A DNA stretch of 42,335 nucleotides from Planctomycetota bacterium. Lineage in GTDB: Bacteria; Planctomycetota; Phycisphaerae; FEN-1346. A program made the position numbers and the translations under genes. Positions 1 to 7,650 of this stretch are shown piece after piece (the stretch's first letter is position 1; each line of letters opens with the position of its first letter). Under the pieces are notes generated by a model, which saw nothing but the letters and a program-made list of their open reading frames with translations, was not told the DNA's origin and made no database searches. The stretch covers positions 1 to 42,335 of the forward strand of contig JAUVZF010000033.1 in the NCBI GenBank assembly GCA_030602705.1. The letters are read 5' to 3'.

Positions 1-149
1 GTTTAGCGTGTCATTCCGAGCGAGCGAAGCGAGTCGAGTCCCGGCGCGCCGGGATCGCCGTTATCCGTGTCCGGACGACGAGATTTCTCCGCTCGGCCGT
101 ACGGCCTCGGTCGAAATGACATCGCTTCGAGAGCACGCTAAACAAGTAC
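1..149. repeat. Interspersed inverted-repeat element, left end cut by window edge
   Basis: The stretch starts with GTTTAGCGTG and ends with CACGCTAAACAAGTAC, the two ends of an element seen complete at 36008-36152. The interior carries the inverted pair CATTCCGAGCG / CGAAATGACA. From about position 58 the sequence is almost identical to the 36008 copy. A perfect 16-bp palindrome, TCCCGGCGCGCCGGGA, sits at 39-54 where the other copy has only a few bases. No protein is encoded. It looks like a MITE- or REP-like element; no transposase accompanies it. Confidence 0.75.
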
Positions 150-190
150 CCCCTGACAGACGACCGCCGCGCGGCCGCATTCACGGCGCG

Positions 191-1885
191 TCACAACCTG
201 CCCGACCTCAGAATCGCGATGACGAGCCAGATCCCAAGCAGGCCCGCCAGGACGAAGCCCAACAGGCCCAACAGCGGAATGTCCGTGCCGGGAATCATCG
301 GCTTGACGTGGGCCTGCATGATGACGGCCGAGCCGAGGATGATGGCCGCCACGATCATCGAGAAGGCGATGCGGTTGCTGGAGCGGTCGAGTTCGGTGAT
401 GAGATGGTCGAGGTTCTCGTGGCGAAAGAGGATCTGGAGCCGCCCGCGTATCAGTTTCCGTACCAGTTGCCGGAGCGACCGCGGCCCCTGCTCGACCAGG
501 GCAAGCAGATGGTAGGCCGAGGTCACCCCGTGATGCACGAGGCGCTTCGGCGACACCTTGTCGGCCATCAGGCGCCGGATCTTCGGCCGCACCACTTCCA
601 CCATGCTCGTCTCGGGGTCCAGATCGAGCGCCACGCCGCCCATTATGACGAGGCTCTTTCCGAGGACGACGAAGTCTCGCGGCAAGACGACGCGGTGCCA
701 GCGGGCCGTGGCGGTGATCTCGTCGAACAGTTCCTTCAGGTCGAGTTGCTTCAGGGGCACGCCGGCGTACTTGTCCACGAGGGCGGCCAGGTCGCTCTTT
801 AGGCGCTCGCTGTCCAGATCCTCCGGCAGCGCCTCCAGGTCGTCCAGCACGTCCAGGACGATATCGAAGTCGCGGTTAACCGAGGCGACCAGGGCCGTGC
901 CGAGTTTCGAGCGGAAGGTGTCGCTCAACCGCCCGACCTGGCCGAAGTCCAGGACGCCCAGCACGTCCGGGGCCTGGACCACAAGATTGCCCGGATGCGG
1001 GTCGGCGTGGAACAGGCCCAGTTCGAAATACTGCCGCATGAAGCAGTCGGCGAGGTGGGCTGCCAGGGCCTTGCGGTCGGCGCCGGCGGCGGCGAGGGCC
1101 TCGGTGTCGTAAACGGGGACGCCCTCCAGGCGCTCGAGCGTCAGGACGCCGCTGCTCGTCAGGTTCCACAAGACTCGCGGGGCACGGATGTGCGGGTTAT
1201 CCGCAAACGCCTCGCCGAACCGCTGGGTGTTGGAGGCCTCGGCGATGAAGTCGATCTCGTGCCGGACCGTCTGGGCGAACTCCTCCACCAGCAGCGACGG
1301 CCGGAAGATGCGGTACTCCGGCACGTACCGCTCGGCCAGTTCCGCCAGGCGCCCGAGGATATCGATGTCGGCCTCCAGCACGTCGCGGATGCCCGGCCGG
1401 CGGACCTTGATGACGACCGGCGTGCCGTCCTTCGTCCTGGCGGCGTAGGCCTGGGCGATGCTGCCGGCGGCAAAGGGCGCGTCGCCGAAGTCGTCGAACA
1501 GGTCGTCGATGCGTCCGCCGAGTTCGCGCTCGATCTCGACCCGCGCCACATCCGTCGGAAACGGCGCCACACGGTCCTGGAGTCTGCGGAACTCGGCGAT
1601 AAAGGCCGGCGGCATCAGGTCGGTCCGGCTGCCGAGGACCTGGCCGAGTTTGACGTAGGTGGGCCCCAGTTCCTCGAGCACCTTCGCCACGCGGGCCGCC
1701 GTCGACGGGCCCGCCCGTTCCGCTTCTCCGCGGCGGCCCCGCAGCAGACGTTTGCGAAACGGCACCAGGCGGTCCAGGTGCAGACGCAGAACCAGCCACC
1801 CGAATCCGTGCTTCGTCAGGACGGAGCCCACGTGGCCGAGGCGGCCGAGACTCTTCAGTTGGCGGCCGAACGGGATGAGCGTCAT
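191..1885 (-). CDS. UbiB/ABC1/AarF family protein kinase-like protein
   Basis: A 564-residue atypical kinase of the UbiB/ABC1/ADCK family, which supports isoprenoid quinone biosynthesis or membrane lipid homeostasis through an ATPase-like activity. Family signatures are visible in order: the KxGQ motif (KLGQ, residues 79-82), the alanine-rich nucleotide loop (AAGSIAQAYAA, 139-149), the lysine in VVIKVRRPG (K160), the catalytic-loop equivalent HADPHPGN (293-300) and the metal-binding DFGQ (313-316). Two hydrophobic helices at the C-terminus (about 505-560) would anchor it in the inner membrane, as in E. coli UbiB. Length is normal for the family. Its ATG overlaps the stop of the upstream hepT-like gene by 4 bp, so translation is probably coupled. 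Ubiquinone need not be the pathway: many organisms without ubiquinone carry paralogues, so no symbol is assigned. Confidence 0.93.
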   Translation of the reverse strand: MTLIPFGRQLKSLGRLGHVGSVLTKHGFGWLVLRLHLDRLVPFRKRLLRGRRGEAERAGPSTAARVAKVLEELGPTYVKLGQVLGSRTDLMPPAFIAEFRRLQDRVAPFPTDVARVEIERELGGRIDDLFDDFGDAPFAAGSIAQAYAARTKDGTPVVIKVRRPGIRDVLEADIDILGRLAELAERYVPEYRIFRPSLLVEEFAQTVRHEIDFIAEASNTQRFGEAFADNPHIRAPRVLWNLTSSGVLTLERLEGVPVYDTEALAAAGADRKALAAHLADCFMRQYFELGLFHADPHPGNLVVQAPDVLGVLDFGQVGRLSDTFRSKLGTALVASVNRDFDIVLDVLDDLEALPEDLDSERLKSDLAALVDKYAGVPLKQLDLKELFDEITATARWHRVVLPRDFVVLGKSLVIMGGVALDLDPETSMVEVVRPKIRRLMADKVSPKRLVHHGVTSAYHLLALVEQGPRSLRQLVRKLIRGRLQILFRHENLDHLITELDRSSNRIAFSMIVAAIILGSAVIMQAHVKPMIPGTDIPLLGLLGFVLAGLLGIWLVIAILRSGRL

Positions 1886-2262
1886 GCGGGCCCGTTCCTT
1901 TCTCCATCCCCTGGCTGCTCGTCGGGATACTCGGCCCGAAGAATCCGCATGATCTGCTCACTGAGCGCCGGAGCGTCTTGGGTCGCGGCTACCCATACGA
2001 TCGACCAGTCCACGTTGAAGTAAGCGTGAACGGCGATATTGCGGAAAGCCACAATGTCCGCCCATTCAACCTCAGGATGACAAGCCGTGAACTCCGAACT
2101 CAGCCGGGCTGCGGCCTCACCGATAACCGAGAGTTTCTGAAGCACGGCGCTTCGTAGCAGGTCGTTGCCAAGGAAGGTGGCTCGCGCGACGTCCTCGAGA
2201 AACCTGGCGATTGCCTCGGCTGCCTCCACGATGTCGGCTAGGTACAGTTCTTCAGGTCGCAA
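1882..2262 (-). CDS. hepT: HepT-like toxin (DUF86 family RNase)
   Basis: A 126-residue all-helical HEPN-domain protein of the HepT/DUF86 family, the toxin half of HepT/MntA modules. HepT proteins are ribonucleases, neutralised when the partner nucleotidyltransferase adds AMP to a tyrosine next to the active site. The diagnostic RX4-6HxY motif is present as RNIAVHAY, with R74, H79 and Y81. The gene starts inside the end of the mntA-like gene (11-bp overlap) and its stop overlaps the start of the UbiB-family gene, so all three appear to be one transcript. Length fits the family. The functional assignment rests on family membership and the pairing. Confidence 0.9.
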   Translation of the reverse strand: MRPEELYLADIVEAAEAIARFLEDVARATFLGNDLLRSAVLQKLSVIGEAAARLSSEFTACHPEVEWADIVAFRNIAVHAYFNVDWSIVWVAATQDAPALSEQIMRILRAEYPDEQPGDGERNGPA

Positions 2263-2548
2263 AGAGCACCTCCGCGGCGGCCAGAACCGGCCCGCGCAGG
2301 CGCGGCTTCAAGCCGTTCTTCGGTATCAAGTCAACCTTTCGTCCGAAAAGGGACGACAACTCGCGGCCCGCCCTTGCCAGCGACAGAAAACCGATCTGCG
2401 CCTCAGGTTCAAACTCCACCAGTACATCCACGTCGCTGCCGGGGCTGAAATCATCGCGCAGTACGGAGCCGAAGACGGCCAGTTCCCGAACCTGCCACCG
2501 CCGGCAGAACTCAGCCAGTTGCGCTTTATCGATATCCACGTGAATCAT
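2252..2548 (-). CDS. mntA: MntA-like minimal nucleotidyltransferase (antitoxin)
   Basis: A 98-residue minimal nucleotidyltransferase (MNT/Pol-beta fold). The signature GS-x10-DxD is intact: G27-S28, then D39 and D41. In characterised HepT/MntA modules such a protein AMPylates the toxin tyrosine. It is the first gene of the module, overlaps hepT by 11 bp, and lies about 40 bp below a good promoter (2587-2614). It is clearly paralogous to the solitary nucleotidyltransferase at 3796-4104: both share AEFCRRW and FGSxLRDDF in the first 35 residues. ATG start; no strong Shine-Dalgarno sequence is seen. Confidence 0.9.
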   Translation of the reverse strand: MIHVDIDKAQLAEFCRRWQVRELAVFGSVLRDDFSPGSDVDVLVEFEPEAQIGFLSLARAGRELSSLFGRKVDLIPKNGLKPRLRGPVLAAAEVLFAT

Positions 2549-2586
2549 CGTTCCGTGCTCTGCTGATGCGCCGTACGCCCGATTCG

Positions 2587-2614
2587 ATTATACCGCACCT
2601 CGGCAGGATGACAA
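2587..2614 (-). promoter_or_regulatory. Putative sigma-70 promoter of the mntA-hepT module
   Basis: Read on the minus strand there is TTGTCA (2609-2614), a 16-bp spacer and a perfect TATAAT (2587-2592), about 40 bp upstream of the mntA-like start. The stretch around the -10, GTGCGGTATAATC, recurs exactly upstream of the second nucleotidyltransferase (4142-4169), which suggests the promoter was duplicated with the gene. Confidence 0.6.
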
Positions 2615-2666
2615 CAGGGCCGCACGCCGAGTCTCGGCCCGGAGCATGCGCATCCGCCTTCGACGC

Positions 2667-3449
2667 TCAAATCTGCGAACAGGCCGACGGCCGAAGCATG
2701 ATGTTCGTGATCGCCGAGACCGTGTTCTTGTACTTCGGATCGGACCGCATCTTCTTCCATTCGGGGTGGCCGCCGAACGTCTTCCACGCCTTGTCCTTCG
2801 CCGCCATGTCGTCGAAGCCCAGCATGTAGGTCAGGTTCGGCAGTTTCGTTCCGATCAGGCTCTGGCCGAAGAAGACCGGGTTCATGCCTGTGCGACGGAA
2901 GAGGTCGAGTTCACCGCCCGTGTTGAACATCTCGATCTTGCGCATCGCCCGTTCGGCGCAGTGGCCTTCGTAGATGCGCAGTTGGAAGACGCGCGTGTCC
3001 TTCGTCGCCGGCACTTCGACCTTGGGAATGCCGTCGAACGCCAGCATCAACGAACTTTCGATCCGATTGTATCCTGGTTCCTTTTTGGGTGCGTCGAGGA
3101 ATGCCGCACCGGCCTGCTGGTACTTGGCGTCGGCCCAAACGCGGTGCGGTGCGGCGGCAAACGACTCGATGGACTCGTGCGGCAGGAGGACGTACAGGTC
3201 GGCGCTCGCGCCGTCCATCATGCCGAACACGCCGACGGGTTTGATGCCGGCCCGGTTCCACGCGGGGATGGCCACCTCGCCCAGGAACTTTTCGAGGCCC
3301 TCGCGCATCGCGCCGGCGTCGCAGCGATAGAGCCTGAGTTCCAGGTACTGCTTCTTTGGCGCCTCTGCCGCGCCGGCCGTCTCGGCCAAGGCCCCCATCG
3401 CGGCCGCGCCGGCCACGCCCACGGCGCCCAGGAATTTTCGCCTCTGCAT
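2667..3449 (-). CDS. Tat-exported NIPSNAP family protein
   Basis: A 260-residue exported protein. The N-terminus MQRRKFLGAVGVAGAAAMGA is a Tat signal peptide (RRKFLG) ending near AETAGAAEA. The mature part holds two ferredoxin-like NIPSNAP repeats: one from YLELRLYRCDAG (about residue 40) to about 140, the second from VFQLRIYEGH (about 160) to the end, with the typical HPEWKKMRSDP near the C-terminus. The biochemical role of NIPSNAP proteins in planctomycetes is not known; they often sit near sulfatase and oxidoreductase genes. Start chosen at the ATG preceded by AGGAGAAG. An in-frame extension upstream of this ATG has no signal-like sequence and would bury the Tat motif. Confidence 0.88.
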   Translation of the reverse strand: MQRRKFLGAVGVAGAAAMGALAETAGAAEAPKKQYLELRLYRCDAGAMREGLEKFLGEVAIPAWNRAGIKPVGVFGMMDGASADLYVLLPHESIESFAAAPHRVWADAKYQQAGAAFLDAPKKEPGYNRIESSLMLAFDGIPKVEVPATKDTRVFQLRIYEGHCAERAMRKIEMFNTGGELDLFRRTGMNPVFFGQSLIGTKLPNLTYMLGFDDMAAKDKAWKTFGGHPEWKKMRSDPKYKNTVSAITNIMLRPSACSQI

Positions 3450-3551
3450 AATCCGCTTCTCCTTTCGCGTGTCGCCACCGACCGCGGGGCCGAGAGCGGC
3501 CCGGTCCATGCGCCGGCTTCCACGAAGATGATACGGCGGCAGCGCCCGCGC

Positions 3552-3767
3552 GCAAAGGGAATCTTGACCGCGGGCGGTTGGAAACTCATCGAGTTTTACG
3601 ATGAGGGGACGGTGGAGTTGTACAACCTCAGCAAGGACGTCGGCGAACGCCGCGACCTCGCCCGGAAGATGCCCGGCAAGAAGAACGAACTCCTTGCCCT
3701 GCTTCACGCCTGGCAGAAACGCGTCGGCGCCAAGATGCCCCGCCCGAACCCCGACTACAAGGCATAG
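3552..3767 (+). pseudogene. Sulfatase C-terminal remnant
   Basis: The plus-strand reading frame ending at the TAG at 3765-3767 encodes about 70 residues that look like the extreme C-terminus of a formylglycine sulfatase. It has GGWKLIEFYDEGTVELYNLS, then DVGERRDLARKMP, then a final helix with LHAWQKRVGAKMP and NPDYKA. This is the usual DWKLIxF...ELYNL...ARKMP...LHAWRKxVGA tail. Nothing upstream resembles the catalytic domain: the NIPSNAP gene, on the other strand, starts at 3449. No start codon or ribosome site fits. I read it as debris from deletion or rearrangement of a sulfatase gene. It is not transcribed in the same direction as its neighbours. Confidence 0.75.
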
Positions 3768-3795
3768 ACAAGCCTTAATCGCTCGTCAGGACCGC

Positions 3796-4104
3796 TCAGG
3801 CGGCATAGATGGTCCTCGCAGTCCGCAGGATTTCGCGTCGGCGAATCCAGTTGCGGCTTCCCTCAATCCCCCGACGAGTCACAAGGTCCACCTCGCGGCC
3901 AAGCATGTCGACCAGTTCCTGTTCCATGCGGAAGTGGTCAAACAGACTCCAGTCCGCGTCGTGGGCAAATGTGACCAGGAGATCCACGTCGCTGGTCGGT
4001 CCGAAATCGTCCCGCAAGGATGACCCGAACAGAGCCAGTTCCGTGATCTTCCAGCGACGGCAGAACTCGGCCAGTCGCATCTTGTCGATTTCTACCTGAG
4101 TCAT
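3796..4104 (-). CDS. Solitary MntA-like nucleotidyltransferase
   Basis: A 102-residue minimal nucleotidyltransferase, paralogous to the protein at 2252-2548. It keeps the GS-x10-DxD signature (G27-S28, D39, D41) and the same AEFCRRW ... FGSSLRDDF N-terminus. Its C-terminus differs: it has an added basic tail (about residues 80-102) including IRRREILRTARTIYAA. No HepT/HEPN gene follows it; downstream comes the sulfatase remnant on the opposite strand. It may therefore be an orphan antitoxin, or it may act on the HepT-like protein encoded 1.5 kb away. Start chosen at MTQVEID, which aligns with the paralogue. Confidence 0.85.
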   Translation of the reverse strand: MTQVEIDKMRLAEFCRRWKITELALFGSSLRDDFGPTSDVDLLVTFAHDADWSLFDHFRMEQELVDMLGREVDLVTRRGIEGSRNWIRRREILRTARTIYAA

Positions 4105-4141
4105 CGTGACGCCCTTCCCAAGGCGCTTCGCGGCCGTCCTG

Positions 4142-4169
4142 ATTATACCGCACGCCGGCGCCACGGCAA
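4142..4169 (-). promoter_or_regulatory. Putative promoter of the solitary nucleotidyltransferase
   Basis: On the minus strand a perfect TATAAT (4142-4147) lies 16 bp below TTGCCG (4164-4169), a weak -35. The core GTGCGGTATAATC is identical to the mntA-hepT promoter at 2587-2614. It ends about 38 bp upstream of the ATG at 4104, close to the spacing of the other copy. Confidence 0.5.
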
Positions 4170-4193
4170 CAGCAAGCAGAAGCGTTCGCCCTC

Positions 4194-4952
4194 TCACCAC
4201 GGCCCGACCTCGTTGTAATCGGCCGTGGCGACGACCGCCACGTACACGTCGCGGGCGCCGGCGCGGGTGAGGACGCGGGTGCATTCGCCGATCGTCGTGC
4301 CGCTCGTCATCACGTCGTCCACGAGCAGCACGCCCTTGCCTTTGATGGCGTCTCGCTTGCCCCGCGCGGCGAAGGCGCCGCGGACGTTCTTCCGCCGCCG
4401 GGCCGCCGGCAGGTCCGTCTGGTGCGGCGTCGGGCGAGTGCGACGAAGCAGACGCGACGACACGCCTCTCGCCCTCGGCGCCGCGGCGGCCAGGTGGCGC
4501 GCTACGGCCAGCGCCTGGTTGAACCCGCGCGCTATCTGCCGGGTCCAGTGCAGCGGCACCGGCACGATCAGGTCCACCTGGTCGGCCCACGGCGCAAGGG
4601 CCAGCCGCTCGCGCAGCAGACGGCCGACGGCCCCCGCAATCGCCGGCCGCCGCTCGTACTTGCACCGCAGGATGAGCGTCTTCAGCGGGCCCTCGTACGG
4701 CCCTACGCGAACGGCCGCACTGAACCGGACGGGATACTTGCGGCAGAACATGCAGCCGTCGGGACCGACCGTATGCGGCCCGGCCCGGCGGCCGCACAGC
4801 GGGCAGTACGGCGACGAGATGAGGTCCGCCATCTCCCGGCCGCACGCCTCGCACAGCGGCCAGCGGCGGTCCGTCGGCGCCGCCGCGCCGCACGCCGCGC
4901 AGTGCACCGGCAACACGAGTTGCCCCACCGAGGTCAGCAAACGCCAGAGCAT
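4194..4952 (-). CDS. ComF-family phosphoribosyltransferase-like protein
   Basis: A 252-residue ComF/GntX-type protein; in naturally competent bacteria ComF helps DNA uptake or processing. The N-terminal zinc-binding region has four CxxC pairs (C18/C21, C34/C37, C50/C53, C67/C70). The C-terminal type I PRTase fold has the PRPP loop VLLVDDVMTSGTT (208-220), and RGFNQ (142-146) is the usual ComF signature. Start taken at MLWRLL because the family begins just before the first zinc pair; a longer in-frame extension lacks similarity. A TATAAT lies exactly 7 nt upstream of this ATG, so the message could be leaderless. No other competence gene is nearby. Confidence 0.9.
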   Translation of the reverse strand: MLWRLLTSVGQLVLPVHCAACGAAAPTDRRWPLCEACGREMADLISSPYCPLCGRRAGPHTVGPDGCMFCRKYPVRFSAAVRVGPYEGPLKTLILRCKYERRPAIAGAVGRLLRERLALAPWADQVDLIVPVPLHWTRQIARGFNQALAVARHLAAAAPRARGVSSRLLRRTRPTPHQTDLPAARRRKNVRGAFAARGKRDAIKGKGVLLVDDVMTSGTTIGECTRVLTRAGARDVYVAVVATADYNEVGPW

Positions 4953-4959
4953 GGGAGCG

Positions 4960-4965
4960 ATTATA
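4960..4965 (-). promoter_or_regulatory. Candidate -10 box for a leaderless comF message
   Basis: On the minus strand a perfect TATAAT is followed by 7 nt and then the comF-family ATG at 4952. Transcription would start at or next to the A of the start codon. No Shine-Dalgarno sequence is present. The -35 region is poor (TTGCGG, 18 bp away). Confidence 0.4.
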
Positions 4966-5102
4966 GATACCGCCCCCGCCGCGCCGCAAGACGCACCGCG
5001 CGCCCGTGCTGCGGCCAAGCACTTCCGGACACCGTGCGAATCGGCCTCCGGCCGCCTCCTTGCCGGAGAGGCCTTTCTTCCCGGTGTCCTGAACCCCCGG
5101 AG

Positions 5103-5345
5103 GTACGTGTTTAGCGTGGACTTCTCCGAAGGAGCCTGCAACAGGCACTGTCATTTCGACCGAGCCCCCGCGCGAGCGGGGGCGAGCGGAGAAATCTCGC
5201 TGTTGGGCTGTCCGTTCTCCGCCCTGCGTCGCCTCGGCTAAGCAGGGCTGCGAAGGATGAAGCGGAGAACGGAAAACGGCGAGATTCCTCGACTCCCGCG
5301 GCTCGAGCCGCGGTCGCTCGGAATGACACCACGCTAAACACGTAC
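5103..5345. repeat. Interspersed inverted-repeat element, long variant
   Basis: This 243-bp element fills most of the 432-bp gap between the comF-family gene and the secreted-protein gene. It is bounded by GTACGTGTTTAGCG and CGCTAAACACGTAC, a perfect 14-bp terminal inverted repeat. The interior has the same CATTTCGACCGAG / CTCGGAATGACA pair as the copies at 1 and 36008, but in opposite order. It also contains an extra centre with the inverted pair TCCGTTCTCCGC / GCGGAGAACGGA. No open reading frame of interest. Confidence 0.8.
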
Positions 5346-5384
5346 CCCCGGAGCAAGTGCGGCCGCCCTTGCCTTTCGCGGTCT

Positions 5385-6236
5385 CTACGGCCCTTTCTCG
5401 GGCGGCGGCTTTGGGCCTTTGCCCTTGGGTATGACGGAGTGCAGTTTCGGCTTTTCCTCGGGCTCGATCTCGAAGGGGCCGAGGTCCTGGACGACCTTCA
5501 CGCGGATCCGCTCCGGGAACCCGGCGAGCATCGGGCGCAGGAAACCTTCGCGGCCCCCTACCCCGCTGGCGCCCACTATGGCTCCCCGCACGCCGGCGGG
5601 CCTGTACGGGCCTTCTATCACGCTGTTGCCGTTCTCGTCGAGGATGCAGATGGCAGGGAGCGGCAGGATGCGTTTACCCATCTTGACGAACGGGGAGTAT
5701 TCCTCGATGCGTTTACCCATCTTGACGAACGGGGAGTATTCCTCGCCGGCCTGCCCGACGTACCTCACCTTCACCAGGACATACGGGGCACCCCTTTCGG
5801 GGCGGACCTTGGGCCCGTCCTCGATGCTGAAGTCGTCATAGGTGAGGTCGCTGCCCTTCAGGACTTTGACGCGGACGCTCACGCGCAGCGGACCGCCCCC
5901 TTGGAGGGTGGTCGTCTCGCCCTCGGCGATGTTGAACTTCCCGAGTTTGCCGAGCCGGCCGGCGCTCTGGAGGCTCCACAGTTTGCCGGCCTTGTCCTTC
6001 GCGTACAGGGTGACCGAAGAGGCCTTGTAGGAGCCCGCGGCAAAGGGCACCGCGCGGCCGGTGGGAACGGGCACTTCTTTCACCTTCCCCACGACGAAAC
6101 TCTTGCCGGCGGCCAGTTTCACGACCAGGCCCGGCGTGTCCACTTTCAGGAACCCCGTTCCTCGCCCGCCCGCACCGGCGGCCCATGCGGCGCCCACCAG
6201 GACAAGCACGCCCGGAAGAATCAGGTATCTCGTCAT
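5385..6236 (-). CDS. Secreted protein of unknown function with a 13-residue tandem duplication
   Basis: I do not recognise a family. The 283-residue product begins MTRYLILPGVLVLVGAAWA, a Sec signal peptide, followed by a mostly beta-rich, charged mature region and a proline/lysine-rich tail (KGKGPKPPPEKGP). The 13-mer EEYSPFVKMGKRI occurs twice back to back (residues 165-177 and 178-190), encoded by an exact 39-bp tandem duplication. The start is the ATG with AAGGAG 8 nt upstream; a GTG three codons earlier is possible but overlaps that ribosome site. It is flanked by a repeat element and the divergent lptF, so it is probably monocistronic. Confidence 0.75.
   Translation of the reverse strand: MTRYLILPGVLVLVGAAWAAGAGGRGTGFLKVDTPGLVVKLAAGKSFVVGKVKEVPVPTGRAVPFAAGSYKASSVTLYAKDKAGKLWSLQSAGRLGKLGKFNIAEGETTTLQGGGPLRVSVRVKVLKGSDLTYDDFSIEDGPKVRPERGAPYVLVKVRYVGQAGEEYSPFVKMGKRIEEYSPFVKMGKRILPLPAICILDENGNSVIEGPYRPAGVRGAIVGASGVGGREGFLRPMLAGFPERIRVKVVQDLGPFEIEPEEKPKLHSVIPKGKGPKPPPEKGP
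5667..5744. repeat. Exact 39-bp tandem duplication inside a coding sequence
   Basis: Two identical 39-bp units (5667-5705 and 5706-5744) lie head to tail, keeping the reading frame of the secreted-protein gene. No base differs between units, so the duplication is recent or is homogenised. Assembly error is also possible and would be settled by reads spanning both units. Confidence 0.95.
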
Positions 6237-6483
6237 GCCCCCCACTCCTTAACGAGCGCCTGCGGCCCGCGACGTCTGCAGCCAGTGTGTCCCCGCCGCC
6301 GGCCGCGAGGATCCTCAATAGCCCAGCATACTCTTGCGCAACAGCCTGTCAAGGACGCGGAGGAATAGGGCGGGCGCGTGGCGCACACGCTCATCCACGA
6401 AACCCTATACTCGCCCGCTGCCGTCTGGTATCATCTGACGCCGGACACCGGGGCGGCTCTGGGCCCCACGGGACGGGCACCCC

Positions 6484-7650
6484 ATGCGGATACTGCATCG
6501 ATACATCCTGAAGGAGATGCTGAAGACCCTCGCGCTGGGTCTGGCATCGGTGACGGGCGTGGTCGCGTTCGGGATGGTCCTGAAGGCGCTGGAGCACTAC
6601 GGTCTCGGTCCGTTCACGTCGGCCATGTACATGGTGCTCTCGATGCCGAAGGCGGCCTACTTCGCGCTGCCGCTGGCGGCGGTGCTGGCGGGAACGCTGG
6701 TCTACGGTCGCCTGGCCGCCCAGAACGAAGTCATGGCCTGTCGCGCGAGCGGCATCCCCATCTGGAGTCTCTTCTGGCCGACGATCGTCCTGGCGGTGGT
6801 GACGTCGGCCGTCGCGTTCTTCCTTGCGGCCTGGCCTCTGCCGGCGAGCGCCTACGCCGCCAAGCGTCTGGCCCTGGCCGACATCGAGCGGCTGTTCTTC
6901 ACGCGGCTCTCATCGACGGGGAGAATCCGCCTCAAGGAGGCCGGCTTCCAGATGACCGTCGACCGCGTGGTCGGCGACATGCTGTACGGGCCCACCGTGA
7001 AGTACCGCGGCAAGAGCGGCCAGACCTACTGCTACGCCCCGTTCGGACGCGTGACGTTCGACCGGGCGCGCAACCGCGTCAAACTCGCCCTCTGGGAAGC
7101 CGTCGTGGTGGACGAGGCCCACGCCGTGCCGATCCGCGGTACGCACGCTGTCGGTCTGACGCTCCCGACCGTCGTGCCGCGCGAAGAGGACGATCTGGAC
7201 CTGTGGCGCCTGATGGCGTGGGGGCGTCGGCCGGAACTGTCGGACCGCGTCCGCGGACTGCCCGACGATGCCTCCGAGACGACGATCGCAGTCGCGACCA
7301 AGAAGGTCCGGGCCCGTTCCATGGCCGATCTGCACGGTCGCCTGGCGGTCGCCATCGGATGCTTCGGCCTCGTTCTGGTGGGGGCGGGGCTGGGAATGTA
7401 TTTCCACAGCGGTCACTTGCTGACGGCGTTCGGCGTCGGATTGGTGCCCTGGATGTGGGCCAGCGGGGCAACCATGTTTATCACCGCAAGGGTGTCCCGC
7501 GAGTACGACCATCCGGAAGACCTGATATGGCTGATCTGGATGCCGAACCTGCAGGTGGTGGTGCTGGGGCTGGCGATCCTGGCCTACCTGGCGTGGGTCT
7601 GGCCGTTGCCGCTTCGGCTGAGCGATCTGCTGAAAGGGCGCCGGGCATGA
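6484..7650 (+). CDS. lptF: LptF-like permease of the lipopolysaccharide export ABC transporter
   Basis: A 388-residue YjgP/YjgQ (LptF/LptG) family permease. LptF and LptG form the membrane part of LptB2FG, which extracts lipopolysaccharide from the inner membrane for transport to the outer membrane. It has the family layout: three N-terminal transmembrane segments (about 15-35, 50-75, 95-120, beginning MRILHRYILKEML), a periplasmic beta-jellyroll (about 125-280), then three C-terminal segments (about 285-385). It overlaps the following permease by 4 bp (ATGA). The upstream 247-bp gap shows only a TATCAT (6429-6434) as a possible -10. Which of the two is truly F or G is inferred from order. 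lptB, A and C are not in the window. Confidence 0.88.
   Translation: MRILHRYILKEMLKTLALGLASVTGVVAFGMVLKALEHYGLGPFTSAMYMVLSMPKAAYFALPLAAVLAGTLVYGRLAAQNEVMACRASGIPIWSLFWPTIVLAVVTSAVAFFLAAWPLPASAYAAKRLALADIERLFFTRLSSTGRIRLKEAGFQMTVDRVVGDMLYGPTVKYRGKSGQTYCYAPFGRVTFDRARNRVKLALWEAVVVDEAHAVPIRGTHAVGLTLPTVVPREEDDLDLWRLMAWGRRPELSDRVRGLPDDASETTIAVATKKVRARSMADLHGRLAVAIGCFGLVLVGAGLGMYFHSGHLLTAFGVGLVPWMWASGATMFITARVSREYDHPEDLIWLIWMPNLQVVVLGLAILAYLAWVWPLPLRLSDLLKGRRA

Noticed and set aside
2646-3767. A 373-residue plus-strand gene
   Set aside because: Only its last ~70 codons (sulfatase tail) look coding; the first part is antisense to the NIPSNAP gene and of shadow composition.
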